Positions 40,731 through 48,686 of a stretch of 48,686 nucleotides of DNA are shown one piece after another. The translations under genes and the position numbers were made by a program. The notes under the pieces are model-generated. The model worked only from the letters and a program-made list of their open reading frames with translations. It was not told the origin of the DNA and did no database searches. The stretch covers positions 1 to 48,686 of the forward strand of contig CANROW010000011.1 in assembly GCA_947632345.1 (NCBI GenBank), given 5' to 3'. Origin of the DNA: an uncultured Bacilli bacterium (lineage in GTDB: Bacteria > Bacillota_I > Bacilli_A > RF39 > UBA660). How positions within the stretch are numbered: the first letter of the stretch is position 1; every line of letters starts with the position of its first letter.

Positions 40731-40762
40731 AAAATAAAGAGGTGAAAACTTCTTTTATTTTG
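40731..40762. terminator. Bidirectional terminator between cvpA and yigZ
   Basis: AATAAAGAGGT pairs with ACTTCTTTTATT around GAAA (one G-T pair and one bulge), flanked by A and T runs, and serves both convergent genes. Confidence 0.75.
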
Positions 40763-41327
40763 TTTCAATATCTATTTTTTTGATGATTTTGTAATCAATT
40801 GATGATAATAAATTGATATCTGTAATAGGAATTAGAACGCGATATTTAACAGTGTCGGAATACTCCTTTTCTATGTCAAAAGCCCTTAGAGAATAATCAA
40901 TATTTTTTTGGCTTTCATAACTGGTTATAAATTCTACTTCATAGCCGGTTACTAGGTTGGCAATATTTTTATCATCAAGGGTGAGAACGGCCGCTTTGGC
41001 ATAAGCCCTAACAAGACCACCAGCTCCTAATTTGATCCCACCAAAATATCTGACGACGACACATAAAACATAATTGAGATCATTTTTTAATAGGACTTCC
41101 ATAATGGGAACACCCGCAGTCCCACCTGGTTCACCATCATCACTTGATTTGCGATTATCGTTTATGATATAAGCATAACAGTAATGGGTTGCTTCACGAT
41201 AATCCATTTTAATTTTATTAATTTTACTCTTAACTTCATCAACGGTTTTAACTTTAAACAATAGCGCGATAAAACGTGATTTGTTTATTTCAATTTCCGC
41301 TATATTGTCTTTTAAAATTGTACGCAT
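40755..41327 (-). CDS. yigZ: YigZ/IMPACT family protein
   Basis: A 190-aa member of the YigZ/YvyE family, with the N-terminal IMPACT domain bearing the signature DDGEPGGTAGVPIMEVL and RYFGGIKLGAGGLVRAYAKA. The C-terminal part is the ferredoxin-like DUF1949-type domain. Eukaryotic IMPACT counters the Gcn2 kinase; the bacterial function is unknown, with ribosome or elongation-factor links suggested. The start is taken at 41327, where GGTGATG lies just upstream; an upstream in-frame ATG at 41354 lacks such a site. It is convergent with cvpA and divergent from a Nudix gene. Confidence 0.9.
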   Translation of the reverse strand: MRTILKDNIAEIEINKSRFIALLFKVKTVDEVKSKINKIKMDYREATHYCYAYIINDNRKSSDDGEPGGTAGVPIMEVLLKNDLNYVLCVVVRYFGGIKLGAGGLVRAYAKAAVLTLDDKNIANLVTGYEVEFITSYESQKNIDYSLRAFDIEKEYSDTVKYRVLIPITDINLLSSIDYKIIKKIDIETK

Positions 41328-41434
41328 ATCATCACCACGATTAAATTTTATCAAATAATAAATAATAAGTAAAATTAAAACCTAGCAAAAAAACTATAAA
41401 AGTACTAAAATAATATTAGTTAACGGGAGGTCCT

Positions 41435-41896
41435 ATGAAAAAAAGCGCTGGTATTTTAGTATATAAAAGAGAAAACGGAAAAATCAAAGTATTATTGTGT
41501 CATCCTGGTGGTCCATATTGGGAGAATACGGAGCTTCACAGTTGGGGAATTCCTAAAGGTGAAAGAGAAGTTGATGAGAAAATAATAGAAACCGCGGTTC
41601 GGGAATTCAAGGAAGAAACGAATCTTGGAATTGAAAAGAGCCGTTTAGAATTTCTCTATGCCAAAAAATTATCTAATCAAAAATTAGCGGTAATCTTTAC
41701 GGTTGAAAAGGACCTCGATTTGCGTGACTGTAAGAGCAACACTTTTTCTTTAGAGTGGCCAAAAGATTCAGGAATCGTTAAAGAATATCCCGAAAATGAT
41801 AAATATGCCTGGTTCGACATTGATGAAGCTAAAGACTATATTTTTCCTAAACAAGTTGTATTTTTAAATATGTTAAAAATCAGAGTATCAAGGTGA
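41435..41896 (+). CDS. Nudix hydrolase
   Basis: A 153-aa Nudix protein with the box Gx5Ex7REUxEExGU nearly complete: it starts GEREVDE and ends REFKEETNL, with only the Gly changed to Asn; all metal-binding Glu are kept. The SAGILVYKRENGKIKVLLCHPGGPYW N-terminus and WGIPKGE resemble DNA mismatch/MutT-like or diadenosine polyphosphate hydrolases. The substrate is unassigned. GGGAGGT precedes ATG. It is four bases ahead of uvrC, so it may take part in nucleotide pool clean-up along with DNA repair. Confidence 0.85.
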   Translation: MKKSAGILVYKRENGKIKVLLCHPGGPYWENTELHSWGIPKGEREVDEKIIETAVREFKEETNLGIEKSRLEFLYAKKLSNQKLAVIFTVEKDLDLRDCKSNTFSLEWPKDSGIVKEYPENDKYAWFDIDEAKDYIFPKQVVFLNMLKIRVSR

Positions 41897-41900
41897 TAAT

Positions 41901-43679
41901 ATGAGTGAAGAAACGCGAAATTATATAAAAGAAAAATTGAAATTGGTTCCTGAACTTCCAGGTTCCTATCAGATGAAAAATAGTGATGGTCTCATCATTT
42001 ATGTCGGAAAAGCTAAGAATTTGAAACGACGCGTATCGAGTTATTTTAATAAGACGCAGACGGGAAAAACTCTGATGTTGGTCAATGATATAACTGATTT
42101 TGAATACATTGTTACTTCAACGGAACTAGAATCATTAATTCTAGAGATAACACTAATTAAGAAGTATAATCCAAAATATAATATTCTTTTAAAAGATGAT
42201 AAGAGTTATCCCTATATTGAATTTACAAAGGAAAAATATCCTCGTTTAAAAATTGTTAGAAATATTAATCGAAAAAAGAATAAGAATCGCTTATATGGTC
42301 CATATCCCAATGTTTCAGCGGCTCGTAAAACGGTCAATATCATCAATCGTGTCTATCCTCTTCGCAAATGTGATAATTTAAAAAAAGAAGTTTGTCTTTA
42401 CTATCACATCGGTGAATGTTTAGGTTATTGTGCGAAAAAGATTGATGATCAATATATGGAAAATATGTGTAATGAAATCACATCTTTCTTGAATGGTAAT
42501 AGTGATGTCGTCAAGGAAAAACTTCAAAGACAAATGGCCAAAGCCAGTGCTGATATGAACTATGAACGAGCTTTAGAGATCCGCGATATGTTAAATGATA
42601 TCGATATTACGCTTGCTAAGCAAAAGATCTCACTCAATACACGATACAATTTTGATGTCTTCAATTGCTTCCGTCATAATAACTATCTATCAGTAGAAGT
42701 ATTTTTCATTCGTGAGGGCTTACTATTTGGTCGTCACGATCAGATCTTGACGGTCGTTGATCATGACGATGAAGCGTTGACGGAGTACATCATTAAATTT
42801 TATGAAAAAAACAATATTATGCCAAGAGAAATTATTGTTCCGGATTTTATCAATCGTGATATTTTGAGTGAATATTTAAATATAAAAGTCTCTTCACCAA
42901 CTCGTGGTGATCTAAAAAAATTATTAGATCTAGCTAGTGAAAATGCTCAAATCAAATTAGAGGAGAAAGAAGAAACTTTGTCTAACAGTGAAAAGGCGCG
43001 GCACGAAGCACTTGACGATTTGCGAAAAATATTAAAGACAGATAAAGTGACCAGAATTGAAGCGTTTGATAACTCCCATCTCTTTGGCACATTTTATGTC
43101 GGTGGTATGGTTGTGTTTGATGACTTTTTACCCAATAAAAATTTATATCGAAAATTTAAGATTGACGCCAATGTCAAAGATGATTTAGGAGCGATGAAAG
43201 AAGTTTTATACCGGCGCTATTATCGCGTTTTAATGAACGAAGAAGAAAAGTGTGATTTGATTGTTGTCGATGGTGGCGAAAACCAAGTCAACGTCTGCAA
43301 AAAAATTATTGATGACTTTAAATTGGATATCAGAATTATTGGACTTAAAAAAAATGATAAACATCGCACCAGTTCATTAATTGATGAAAATTTAAATGAA
43401 ATTCCCCTTGACCGTCATAGTAATCTTTTCCTCTTTTTGAGTAAGATTCAGGAAGAAGTTCACAATTATGCAATCAGTTACCATCGCCAAATTAAAAGCA
43501 AAGGTACTTTATCAAGTCTTCTCGATATGGTTGATGGCATAGGGGAAGTGCGAAAAAAAGAACTGTTGCGAAAGTTTGGGTCATTGAAGAAAATGAAAGA
43601 AGCTTCGCTTGAAGAATTGGAGAAAGTTTTAAATAAAGATGTTGCGAATAACTTGTATAACTATTTAAAATCTATTTAA
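41901..43679 (+). CDS. uvrC: Excinuclease ABC subunit C
   Basis: Makes both incisions in nucleotide excision repair. The N-terminal GIY-YIG nuclease shows PGSYQMKNSDG and IIYVGKAKNLKRRV. The UVR motif lies near residues 200-235 (MAKASADMNYERALEIRDM). The RNase H-like second nuclease has EAFDNSHLFGT and VVDGGENQV, and a helix-hairpin-helix end (LLDMVDGIGEVRKKELLRKFGS). Length 592 aa is complete. The ribosome site is AGGTGAT. The upstream Nudix gene is probably co-transcribed. Confidence 0.96.
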   Translation: MSEETRNYIKEKLKLVPELPGSYQMKNSDGLIIYVGKAKNLKRRVSSYFNKTQTGKTLMLVNDITDFEYIVTSTELESLILEITLIKKYNPKYNILLKDDKSYPYIEFTKEKYPRLKIVRNINRKKNKNRLYGPYPNVSAARKTVNIINRVYPLRKCDNLKKEVCLYYHIGECLGYCAKKIDDQYMENMCNEITSFLNGNSDVVKEKLQRQMAKASADMNYERALEIRDMLNDIDITLAKQKISLNTRYNFDVFNCFRHNNYLSVEVFFIREGLLFGRHDQILTVVDHDDEALTEYIIKFYEKNNIMPREIIVPDFINRDILSEYLNIKVSSPTRGDLKKLLDLASENAQIKLEEKEETLSNSEKARHEALDDLRKILKTDKVTRIEAFDNSHLFGTFYVGGMVVFDDFLPNKNLYRKFKIDANVKDDLGAMKEVLYRRYYRVLMNEEEKCDLIVVDGGENQVNVCKKIIDDFKLDIRIIGLKKNDKHRTSSLIDENLNEIPLDRHSNLFLFLSKIQEEVHNYAISYHRQIKSKGTLSSLLDMVDGIGEVRKKELLRKFGSLKKMKEASLEELEKVLNKDVANNLYNYLKSI

Positions 43680-43694
43680 AAAGAATGATTAATT

Positions 43695-43703
43695 TGTTAT
43701 AAT
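43695..43703 (+). promoter_or_regulatory. Extended -10 promoter for the 43732 gene and mutL
   Basis: TGTTATAAT, with the perfect TATAAT at 43698-43703. No strong -35. The transcript would carry the small membrane protein gene, mutL and the ABC exporter genes. Confidence 0.6.
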
Positions 43704-43731
43704 ACTTTTATAAAATAAAAGAGGTGTGAAT

Positions 43732-44124
43732 ATGAAAAAAGAGAAGATTAAGGATTTTTTGAAAAATAATAAGAAGGGTGTCTTAATAGGTGTAGCTGTT
43801 ATAATTATTTTATTAGTCGTTGGTATTATAATCTTATTAAACGTTGATAAAAAACCAGATGATGAGAAAAAACCAGGTAATGATAAGGTTATTTCCGATG
43901 AGGAAACGATTGAAGAAGAATATGGTTTTTCAAAAGAAGATGCCATTGAAGTTATTAAGAAAATATATTTGAGTGACAATTATGAGTTCTCTGCTGAAGC
44001 TCGTGAAGACAATATGTGGATTGTAACTGTAAAGAATATAGAGACTGGTTCCGAGACTAAATATGTTGTTGATCCAAACAATGGAACTCATCAAGAAATT
44101 TTTGAATCAGAAAGTGATGAATAA
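43732..44124 (+). CDS. Small single-pass membrane protein with an exported acidic domain
   Basis: A 130-aa protein: basic cytosolic start (KKEKIKDFLKNNKKG), one helix at about 15-36 (VLIGVAVIIILLVVGIIILL), a Lys/Asp/Pro linker, then an exported domain of about 75 residues. The last (FSKEDAIEVIKKIY, AEAREDNMWIVTVKN, ETKYVVDPNNG) has the helix-strand pattern of PepSY-like domains, often found with protease or wall regulators; this is only a resemblance. ATG 43732 follows AGAGGTG. It shares the A of its TAA stop with the mutL ATG, so it is translated in step with mutL. Confidence 0.72.
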   Translation: MKKEKIKDFLKNNKKGVLIGVAVIIILLVVGIIILLNVDKKPDDEKKPGNDKVISDEETIEEEYGFSKEDAIEVIKKIYLSDNYEFSAEAREDNMWIVTVKNIETGSETKYVVDPNNGTHQEIFESESDE

Positions 44125-45902
44125 TGAGTAAAGTTTTATTAATGGACCCGGATTTAGCTAATAAAATCGCCGCTGGAGAAGTCGTTGAAAAAGTTGTCAG
44201 TGTCGTTAAAGAATTAGTTGAAAACGCTATTGATGCTCAAGCAACGGAGATAAAAATTGAACTTGTTGATAGTGGTGTCAAGGAAATCATTGTTACTGAT
44301 GATGGTATCGGTATGGATAAGGAAGATGCAGTTTTATGTTTTTCCCGCCACGCAACTAGTAAATTGAAGGCATTGGAAGATCTCTTCAATATCGAGAGTC
44401 TTGGATTTAGGGGTGAAGCTTTACCATCTATTGCTTCAGTCAGTAATACGACGCTTACGACAAATGATGGCAAAGAGACCACGAATGTAGTTATTGATGG
44501 TGGTAAAATTGTCAGTGTTAAAGCAAGTGATGCGCCTAAGGGTACTAAAATTCGTGTCAAAAATTTATTTTATAATACCCCGGTTCGATTAAAATATCTT
44601 AAAAATCTATATGTTGAACTAGCTAATGTCGTAGAATATGTCGATAAGATAGCACTATCTTATCCTAATATAAGATTTAGTCTATACAACAATGAAAAGA
44701 ATCTTTTGAATACGGATGGCAGTGGTAATTTACTAAAAGTTATATCCAAAATATATGGTGTAGATGTTGCCAAAAAAATGATTCCCATTAGTGGTAGTAA
44801 TGGAGATTATACGATTACAGGATTCATTTCATATCCGGAAAAAGCCCGTTCTAACCGCAATGCGATGACTACTTTTGTCAACAATCGTTTGATTCGTAAT
44901 AATGATTTGAATAAGGTTATAACTGATGCATATCATACTTATATACCAGCTTCTAAATTTCCCATTGTCGTATTAAATATTGAGGTTGATCCTTTATTGA
45001 TTGATATCAATATTCATCCGACCAAAATGGATATTAAGTTTTCTAAGATGGACACTTTAAAAGAATTATTGGAAAAGTTAATATTAGAAAAATTAGAACA
45101 TCGCAATTTAATCCCTACTCTTGAAGCTAAAGAAGAAACAAAACGAGAAGAATCTTCAGAAATTTTAAAGAAAATTATCATTGCAAATGAGGAAACTTCC
45201 CAGGAAGAGGATAATAATTATAATAGACTCGAAGAAATGCAGTTGGATTTTGATGTCTGTGAGGAAGAAGTGCCACTCTATAATCCCAATGCCGTTGACG
45301 TTACTAAAAAGGAACGCATCAAAAAGATGTATCCAGTCGGTTTAGCTTTGGGAACTTATATTATCGCGGAAAATGAAGATGGTCTTTATATGATTGATCA
45401 ACATGCCGCTGCCGAACGAATCAATTATGAAAAGTATTTGAAAAAAATGGGAACCCACGATAACCATATGCAGGACCTTTTAATACCATTGAAAATAGAG
45501 CTATCAAATACTGATTATTTGATATTGAAGGAAAAGATGGATAAGTTGCGCGATTTGAATTTTGAAATAGAAGAGTTTGGCATCAATACTATTTTGGTTC
45601 GTAGTCATCCCTATTGGTTACCCGAATATGCTTTAGAAGAAGCCATTCGTAAAATAATTGATATCGTCATCAGCGAAAAGGAATTTGATCCATATAAATT
45701 TACTGAAAAGATTGCGATAACATTAGCTTGTAAGATGAGTATTAAAGCTAATGATCACATTGAGATGGTAGCTATGGAAGATTTACTTGACCGGTTGCGC
45801 GAAACAGAAAATCCTTTTACGTGTCCGCACGGTAGACCAACTATTATTACGTATTCTAAATATGAGTTAGAAAAATTATTTATGAGAAGCATGGAGAAAT
45901 GA
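44124..45902 (+). CDS. mutL: DNA mismatch repair protein MutL (endonuclease type)
   Basis: Couples MutS to strand incision. The N-terminal GHKL ATPase has ELVENAIDA, DDGIGM and SLGFRGEALPSI. A variable linker runs around residues 330-390. The C-terminal nuclease has DQHAAAERINYEKY (the DQHA-x2-E-x4-E metal motif), ACKMSIKA and CPHGRPT, so this MutL should nick DNA by itself, as in bacteria without MutH. Length 592 aa. Its stop overlaps a downstream ATG (ATGATG), tying an ABC transporter to the same message. Confidence 0.95.
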   Translation: MSKVLLMDPDLANKIAAGEVVEKVVSVVKELVENAIDAQATEIKIELVDSGVKEIIVTDDGIGMDKEDAVLCFSRHATSKLKALEDLFNIESLGFRGEALPSIASVSNTTLTTNDGKETTNVVIDGGKIVSVKASDAPKGTKIRVKNLFYNTPVRLKYLKNLYVELANVVEYVDKIALSYPNIRFSLYNNEKNLLNTDGSGNLLKVISKIYGVDVAKKMIPISGSNGDYTITGFISYPEKARSNRNAMTTFVNNRLIRNNDLNKVITDAYHTYIPASKFPIVVLNIEVDPLLIDINIHPTKMDIKFSKMDTLKELLEKLILEKLEHRNLIPTLEAKEETKREESSEILKKIIIANEETSQEEDNNYNRLEEMQLDFDVCEEEVPLYNPNAVDVTKKERIKKMYPVGLALGTYIIAENEDGLYMIDQHAAAERINYEKYLKKMGTHDNHMQDLLIPLKIELSNTDYLILKEKMDKLRDLNFEIEEFGINTILVRSHPYWLPEYALEEAIRKIIDIVISEKEFDPYKFTEKIAITLACKMSIKANDHIEMVAMEDLLDRLRETENPFTCPHGRPTIITYSKYELEKLFMRSMEK

Positions 45903-45904
45903 TG

Positions 45905-46807
45905 ATGAAAATATTAGAATGTAAGAATTTAAAGAAATCGTTTGGGAAAAAACAAATTATTAAGGGTGTCAGTTTCGATTTGGAAGAGGGGGACATTCTC
46001 GGTTTTATCGGACCAAATGGTGCTGGTAAAACGACGACGATTAAACTTATTTTAGGATTACAAGGAATCGATGAAGGACAAGTGCTAATCAATGGCCATG
46101 ACGTCGAAAAAGAATTTGTTCAAGCGATAGAACGCGTTGGAACCATTGTTGAAAATCCTGATATGTATATGTATTTGAGCGGTAAGAAAAACCTCTTATT
46201 GGCTTCAAGACTCTATAAAGATGTTGATTCTAAAAGAATTGATGAAGTAGTAAAGACCGTTGGCTTAGAAAAGCGCATCGATGATAAGGTCAATAAATAT
46301 TCGCTTGGAATGCGTCAAAGATTAGGGATTGCCCAAGCAATTTTACATCGACCTAATCTGTTAATACTTGATGAACCGACAAATGGTTTAGATCCAGAAG
46401 GTATAATGGAATTGCGCCAATTGCTAAAGAAATTAGCCAAGGAAGAAAAAATGGCTATTTTGATATCGAGTCATAATCTTTTTGAATTGGAAAGCTTTTG
46501 TAATAAAGTGTGCATCATTCAAAATGGGGAAATAATTGAACAGAGCAGTATTAAAGAATTAAAGAAAAAGATGAGTAATTCTTTATACCATTTCTATGTC
46601 AGTTCAACTGAAAAATTGGATAAAGAGTTTAAAGATATTAATATTTTAAATGAATTTAATTTTGAAATAAAGATTACTAAAGATGAAGTTACTGAAACAA
46701 TTTCTAAACTTATTGCTAAAAAGATTGATATCTATGCTGTCTATCCAAAAACGGTGTCTTTGGAAGAAGTGTTTATGAAAAAGACAGGGGGTAATGTAAT
46801 TGATTAA
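45905..46807 (+). CDS. ABC transporter ATP-binding protein (BcrA-like exporter)
   Basis: The ATPase of an ABC-2 exporter of 300 aa. Walker A GPNGAGKTT, Q-loop region, signature YSLGMRQRLGIAQA (a common LSGGQ variant in this group), Walker B NLLILDEPTNGLDPEG and the switch His in SSHN are present. The C-terminal about 80 residues resemble BcrA-type extensions. ATG 45905 is spaced eight bases from GGAG (45893-45896); ATGs at 45899 and 45902 are too close to it. The permease gene overlaps its end. Substrate unknown: lantibiotic immunity, bacitracin-like export and lipid export are all possible. Confidence 0.9.
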   Translation: MKILECKNLKKSFGKKQIIKGVSFDLEEGDILGFIGPNGAGKTTTIKLILGLQGIDEGQVLINGHDVEKEFVQAIERVGTIVENPDMYMYLSGKKNLLLASRLYKDVDSKRIDEVVKTVGLEKRIDDKVNKYSLGMRQRLGIAQAILHRPNLLILDEPTNGLDPEGIMELRQLLKKLAKEEKMAILISSHNLFELESFCNKVCIIQNGEIIEQSSIKELKKKMSNSLYHFYVSSTEKLDKEFKDINILNEFNFEIKITKDEVTETISKLIAKKIDIYAVYPKTVSLEEVFMKKTGGNVID

Positions 46808-48224
46808 TTTGATTCGGAATGAACTATATAAAATTTTCCATAAAAAAGGTATTTACATTACTTTATTAGTTGTCGTAGCTTATTCCTTTTTAACGAACTT
46901 TATCTATAATTTAGACTTGATCAATAGTGAGTCTTTTGAAGGTATAGCTAGTAAAGTTGATGATTCTCTTCTAGCGACATATGAAGATGAAGGAAATGTT
47001 AAAAATGAAGAGTATGTCGGTTTTAAAGCCAGCAGTTTAGTTCACGAATATTCCAGCAGTTTGCCTAAAGGCTCTTGGCAGCGATATGTCCTCATCAATG
47101 CTGAAGATGAATATTATGACCAAATCTATGATTTTTATTACAAGATAGTTGCCTATGAAGTTCAATTGACTAACGACGAAGAAGAGTATCAAAAAGCGAA
47201 AAGCGAAAAAGATAGCTTTATAACGCGCTTTGAACAGATGTCATGGCAAGAATACGTTAAAGAAAGAAAAGCTAAATTAGAAAGTATGCAAGATTCAGCA
47301 GGGGATCAATTGTTTTATATTCAAGCACAAATTGAAGGTTTAGACTTGCGCCTTAAATATGAAATTGATTTCTCAAACAATACTCGGAACGACTATATCA
47401 ATAGTTATGTTAGCAATCGTGCTTATATTCTTGAAAATGCGGATAAGGATAAATTAGAGGAATATGATAAGAAACAGTTGGATGAATCAGAAGCACAAAT
47501 CAGTGAAATATTATATCGTTTTGAAAATGATATCAAAGATTATCCAATGAATTCTAATAATGGTATTATTGAAAACTTCTACAACGAATATTTTATAATG
47601 ATTTTAATCATCATCATAATTGTAGCTGGAAGTATTGTAAGTGAGGAGTTCTCCAAAGGAACGATTAAATTGTTGTTAGTCAAACCTTATTCAAGAACAA
47701 AGATTTTACTAAGTAAATATATAACCGCCATTCTAATGGTTTTCTTCGCCATAGTGACTGTTTTAGGAATTCAATTGATAGTAGGTGGTATTTTCTTCGG
47801 TTATGATACTTTGGCCATTCCGAAATTAGTTTACAATTTTACGACAAAAACAATCCTGGAAATGAATGTCTTCAAATATTTCTTATATAATACGATAGCC
47901 GTCTTACCACAATTGATTTTACTCACAACCCTTGCTTTTTCTATAAGTACGATCTCTTTAAGTACTTCTCTAGCCAATACCTTGACAATCGTTGGAAGTC
48001 TAGCTGGTGATATAATCAATTCGATTGCTGTATCTTATGAAATAAATATCCTAAAGTTATTTGTGACTCTCAACTGGGATTTTACACCATATCTATTCGG
48101 TGGTAGTTCACCATATTTGGGAATAACACTACCATTCTCAATCGTCGTCTGTCTCGTTTATTGGTTAATAATGCTTATTGTTACCATAATCGTATTTAAA
48201 AGGCGAAACATAAAAAATATTTAG
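46800..48224 (+). CDS. ABC-2 type transporter permease
   Basis: Membrane partner of the preceding ATPase, 474 aa. The first helix is at about 18-38 (IYITLLVVVAYSFLTNFIY). It is followed by a large extracytosolic, helical domain of about 200 residues (SEKDSFITRFEQMSWQEYVK region) and five or six helices in the second half, including the ABC-2 core GSIVSEEFSKGTIKLLLVKPYSRTKILL. The start is TTG 46800, eight bases after AGGGGG and overlapping the ATPase end by eight bases; no ATG is available in that position. A long hairpin follows. Confidence 0.87.
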   Translation: MINLIRNELYKIFHKKGIYITLLVVVAYSFLTNFIYNLDLINSESFEGIASKVDDSLLATYEDEGNVKNEEYVGFKASSLVHEYSSSLPKGSWQRYVLINAEDEYYDQIYDFYYKIVAYEVQLTNDEEEYQKAKSEKDSFITRFEQMSWQEYVKERKAKLESMQDSAGDQLFYIQAQIEGLDLRLKYEIDFSNNTRNDYINSYVSNRAYILENADKDKLEEYDKKQLDESEAQISEILYRFENDIKDYPMNSNNGIIENFYNEYFIMILIIIIIVAGSIVSEEFSKGTIKLLLVKPYSRTKILLSKYITAILMVFFAIVTVLGIQLIVGGIFFGYDTLAIPKLVYNFTTKTILEMNVFKYFLYNTIAVLPQLILLTTLAFSISTISLSTSLANTLTIVGSLAGDIINSIAVSYEINILKLFVTLNWDFTPYLFGGSSPYLGITLPFSIVVCLVYWLIMLIVTIIVFKRRNIKNI

Positions 48225-48229
48225 TGTTG

Positions 48230-48280
48230 AAATGTAATCTAGTAGATTGTTTTTGAAACAATTTAATGATTACATTTTTA
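48230..48280 (+). terminator. Large terminator hairpin after the exporter
   Basis: AAATGTAATC (48230-48239) pairs with GATTACATTT (48268-48277), enclosing a second hairpin ATTGTTT/AAACAAT (48246-48262). T residues follow. Confidence 0.85.
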
Positions 48281-48342
48281 TTTATGTTTTATTTTATCTT
48301 TTAAAAAGAATGTGTTAAGATATCTTTAAGAGGTTGATATTG

Positions 48343-48686
48343 ATGATTGTTGTCATAGTTGGGCCAACTGGAGTTGGGAAAACAAAGCTTAGTGTCGAGC
48401 TAGCCAAAAAGATAAATGCCGAAATAATTAATTGTGATTCGATGCAAGTCTATAAAGATTTAAATATTGGAACCGCTAAAGTCACAGCTGAAGAAAAAGA
48501 GAACATTCCCCATCATTTGTTAGACATTGTTGATCCGCGTGAACTCTATACAGTTTTTGATTACCAACGCGATTGCCGTAAAATGATTGCGGAGTTACAA
48601 GCCAAAAAAAAGAATATCATCATTGTCGGTGGTACTGGTTTATATGTCAAGGCTACTCTATATGATTATCGGTTTGAAGAAGAGAC
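48343..48686 (+). CDS. miaA: tRNA dimethylallyltransferase, 3' end beyond the window
   Basis: Prenylates A37 of tRNAs that read UNN codons. The visible 114 residues give the P-loop [11 protein letters not shown], the [18 protein letters not shown] tRNA/substrate motif, [10 protein letters not shown] and [12 protein letters not shown], all diagnostic of MiaA. ATG 48343 follows AAGAGGTTG. A possible extended -10 (TGTTAAGAT, 48313-48321) lies upstream. mutL and miaA are neighbours in many bacteria; here an ABC exporter separates them. The gene is cut by the window end, not broken. Confidence 0.94.
   Translation, partial: MIVVIVGPTGVGKTKLSVELAKKINAEIINCDSMQVYKDLNIGTAKVTAEEKENIPHHLLDIVDPRELYTVFDYQRDCRKMIAELQAKKKNIIIVGGTGLYVKATLYDYRFEEE

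Noticed and set aside
1-48686. Mycoplasma-type code (TGA as Trp)
   Set aside because: TGA is the true stop of nrtR, yqfC, era and others, and TGG is used for Trp throughout.
1-48686. CRISPR arrays, insertion sequences, prophage genes, tRNA or rRNA genes
   Set aside because: No regularly spaced repeats, transposase or integrase motifs, or tRNA-like clover structures were noticed in any gap.

Overview
The window is a compact, AT-rich, low-GC Gram-positive chromosome segment. It reads with the standard code: TGA ends nrtR, yqfC and era, and TGG is used for Trp. Gene order matches the Bacilli: rpsU-yqeY-yqfC-yqfD-ybeY-dgkA-cdd-era-yqzL-recO, then lepA-hemW, ylbJ/ylbL, mutS, uvrC and mutL-miaA. 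A superoxide reductase suggests an anaerobe. Small intergenic gaps, extended -10 promoters (TGnTATAAT) and many unrecognised small membrane proteins suggest an uncultured gut-type Bacilli lineage (Erysipelotrichales or RF39-like). That placement is inference. Sporulation-associated genes (yqfC, yqfD, ylbJ, a SpoIIID-like regulator) are present, so the lineage is, or descends from, an endospore former.

Region 1 (1-8987) is an almost complete NAD(P) salvage island: pncA (5' end cut by the window), pncB, an intact Nudix hydrolase, glutamine-dependent nadE, an unknown gene, nadD, an ADP-ribosylglycohydrolase, pncC, the NrtR-type regulator (Nudix plus winged helix, Nudix box degenerate) and nadK. 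Together they convert nicotinamide to NADP and recycle NMN and ADP-ribose products.

Region 2 (9017-15913) is the rpsU-recO housekeeping cluster. Between rpsU and yqeY lies a 200-nt untranslated stretch that can fold into an H-type pseudoknot followed by mutually exclusive helices around a Shine-Dalgarno sequence. It looks like an undescribed cis-regulatory RNA and is the strongest novelty candidate. The cluster also has a VanZ-like gene where Bacillus has phoH-yqfF, a desulfoferrodoxin between era and yqzL, and a cytidine deaminase followed by a paralogue that has lost all three zinc cysteines.

Region 3 (15914-26660) holds a divergent arginase-family gene, a MurE ligase, an anchored surface protein (RsgI-like segment plus Listeria-Bacteroides repeat), lepA, a double-HTH SpoIIID-like regulator, an unknown two-helix membrane protein, hemW, an HD-domain protein and a dTMP cluster (thyA, folA, tmk).

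Region 4 (26651-32586) has a type IV pilus/type II secretion ATPase with a very long acidic tail, divergent from two prepilin-like genes. The second prepilin carries a LamG/concanavalin-like domain. ylbJ and ylbL follow, divergently arranged.

Region 5 (32647-48686) contains a P-type Ca2+ ATPase, mutS, three unknown genes with their own promoters or terminators (one is a paralogue of the unknown protein in region 3), cvpA, yigZ, a Nudix gene, uvrC, a small membrane protein, mutL, an ABC-2 exporter pair and the start of miaA. No tRNA, rRNA, CRISPR array or insertion sequence was recognised, and no gene-free stretch exceeds about 300 bases.
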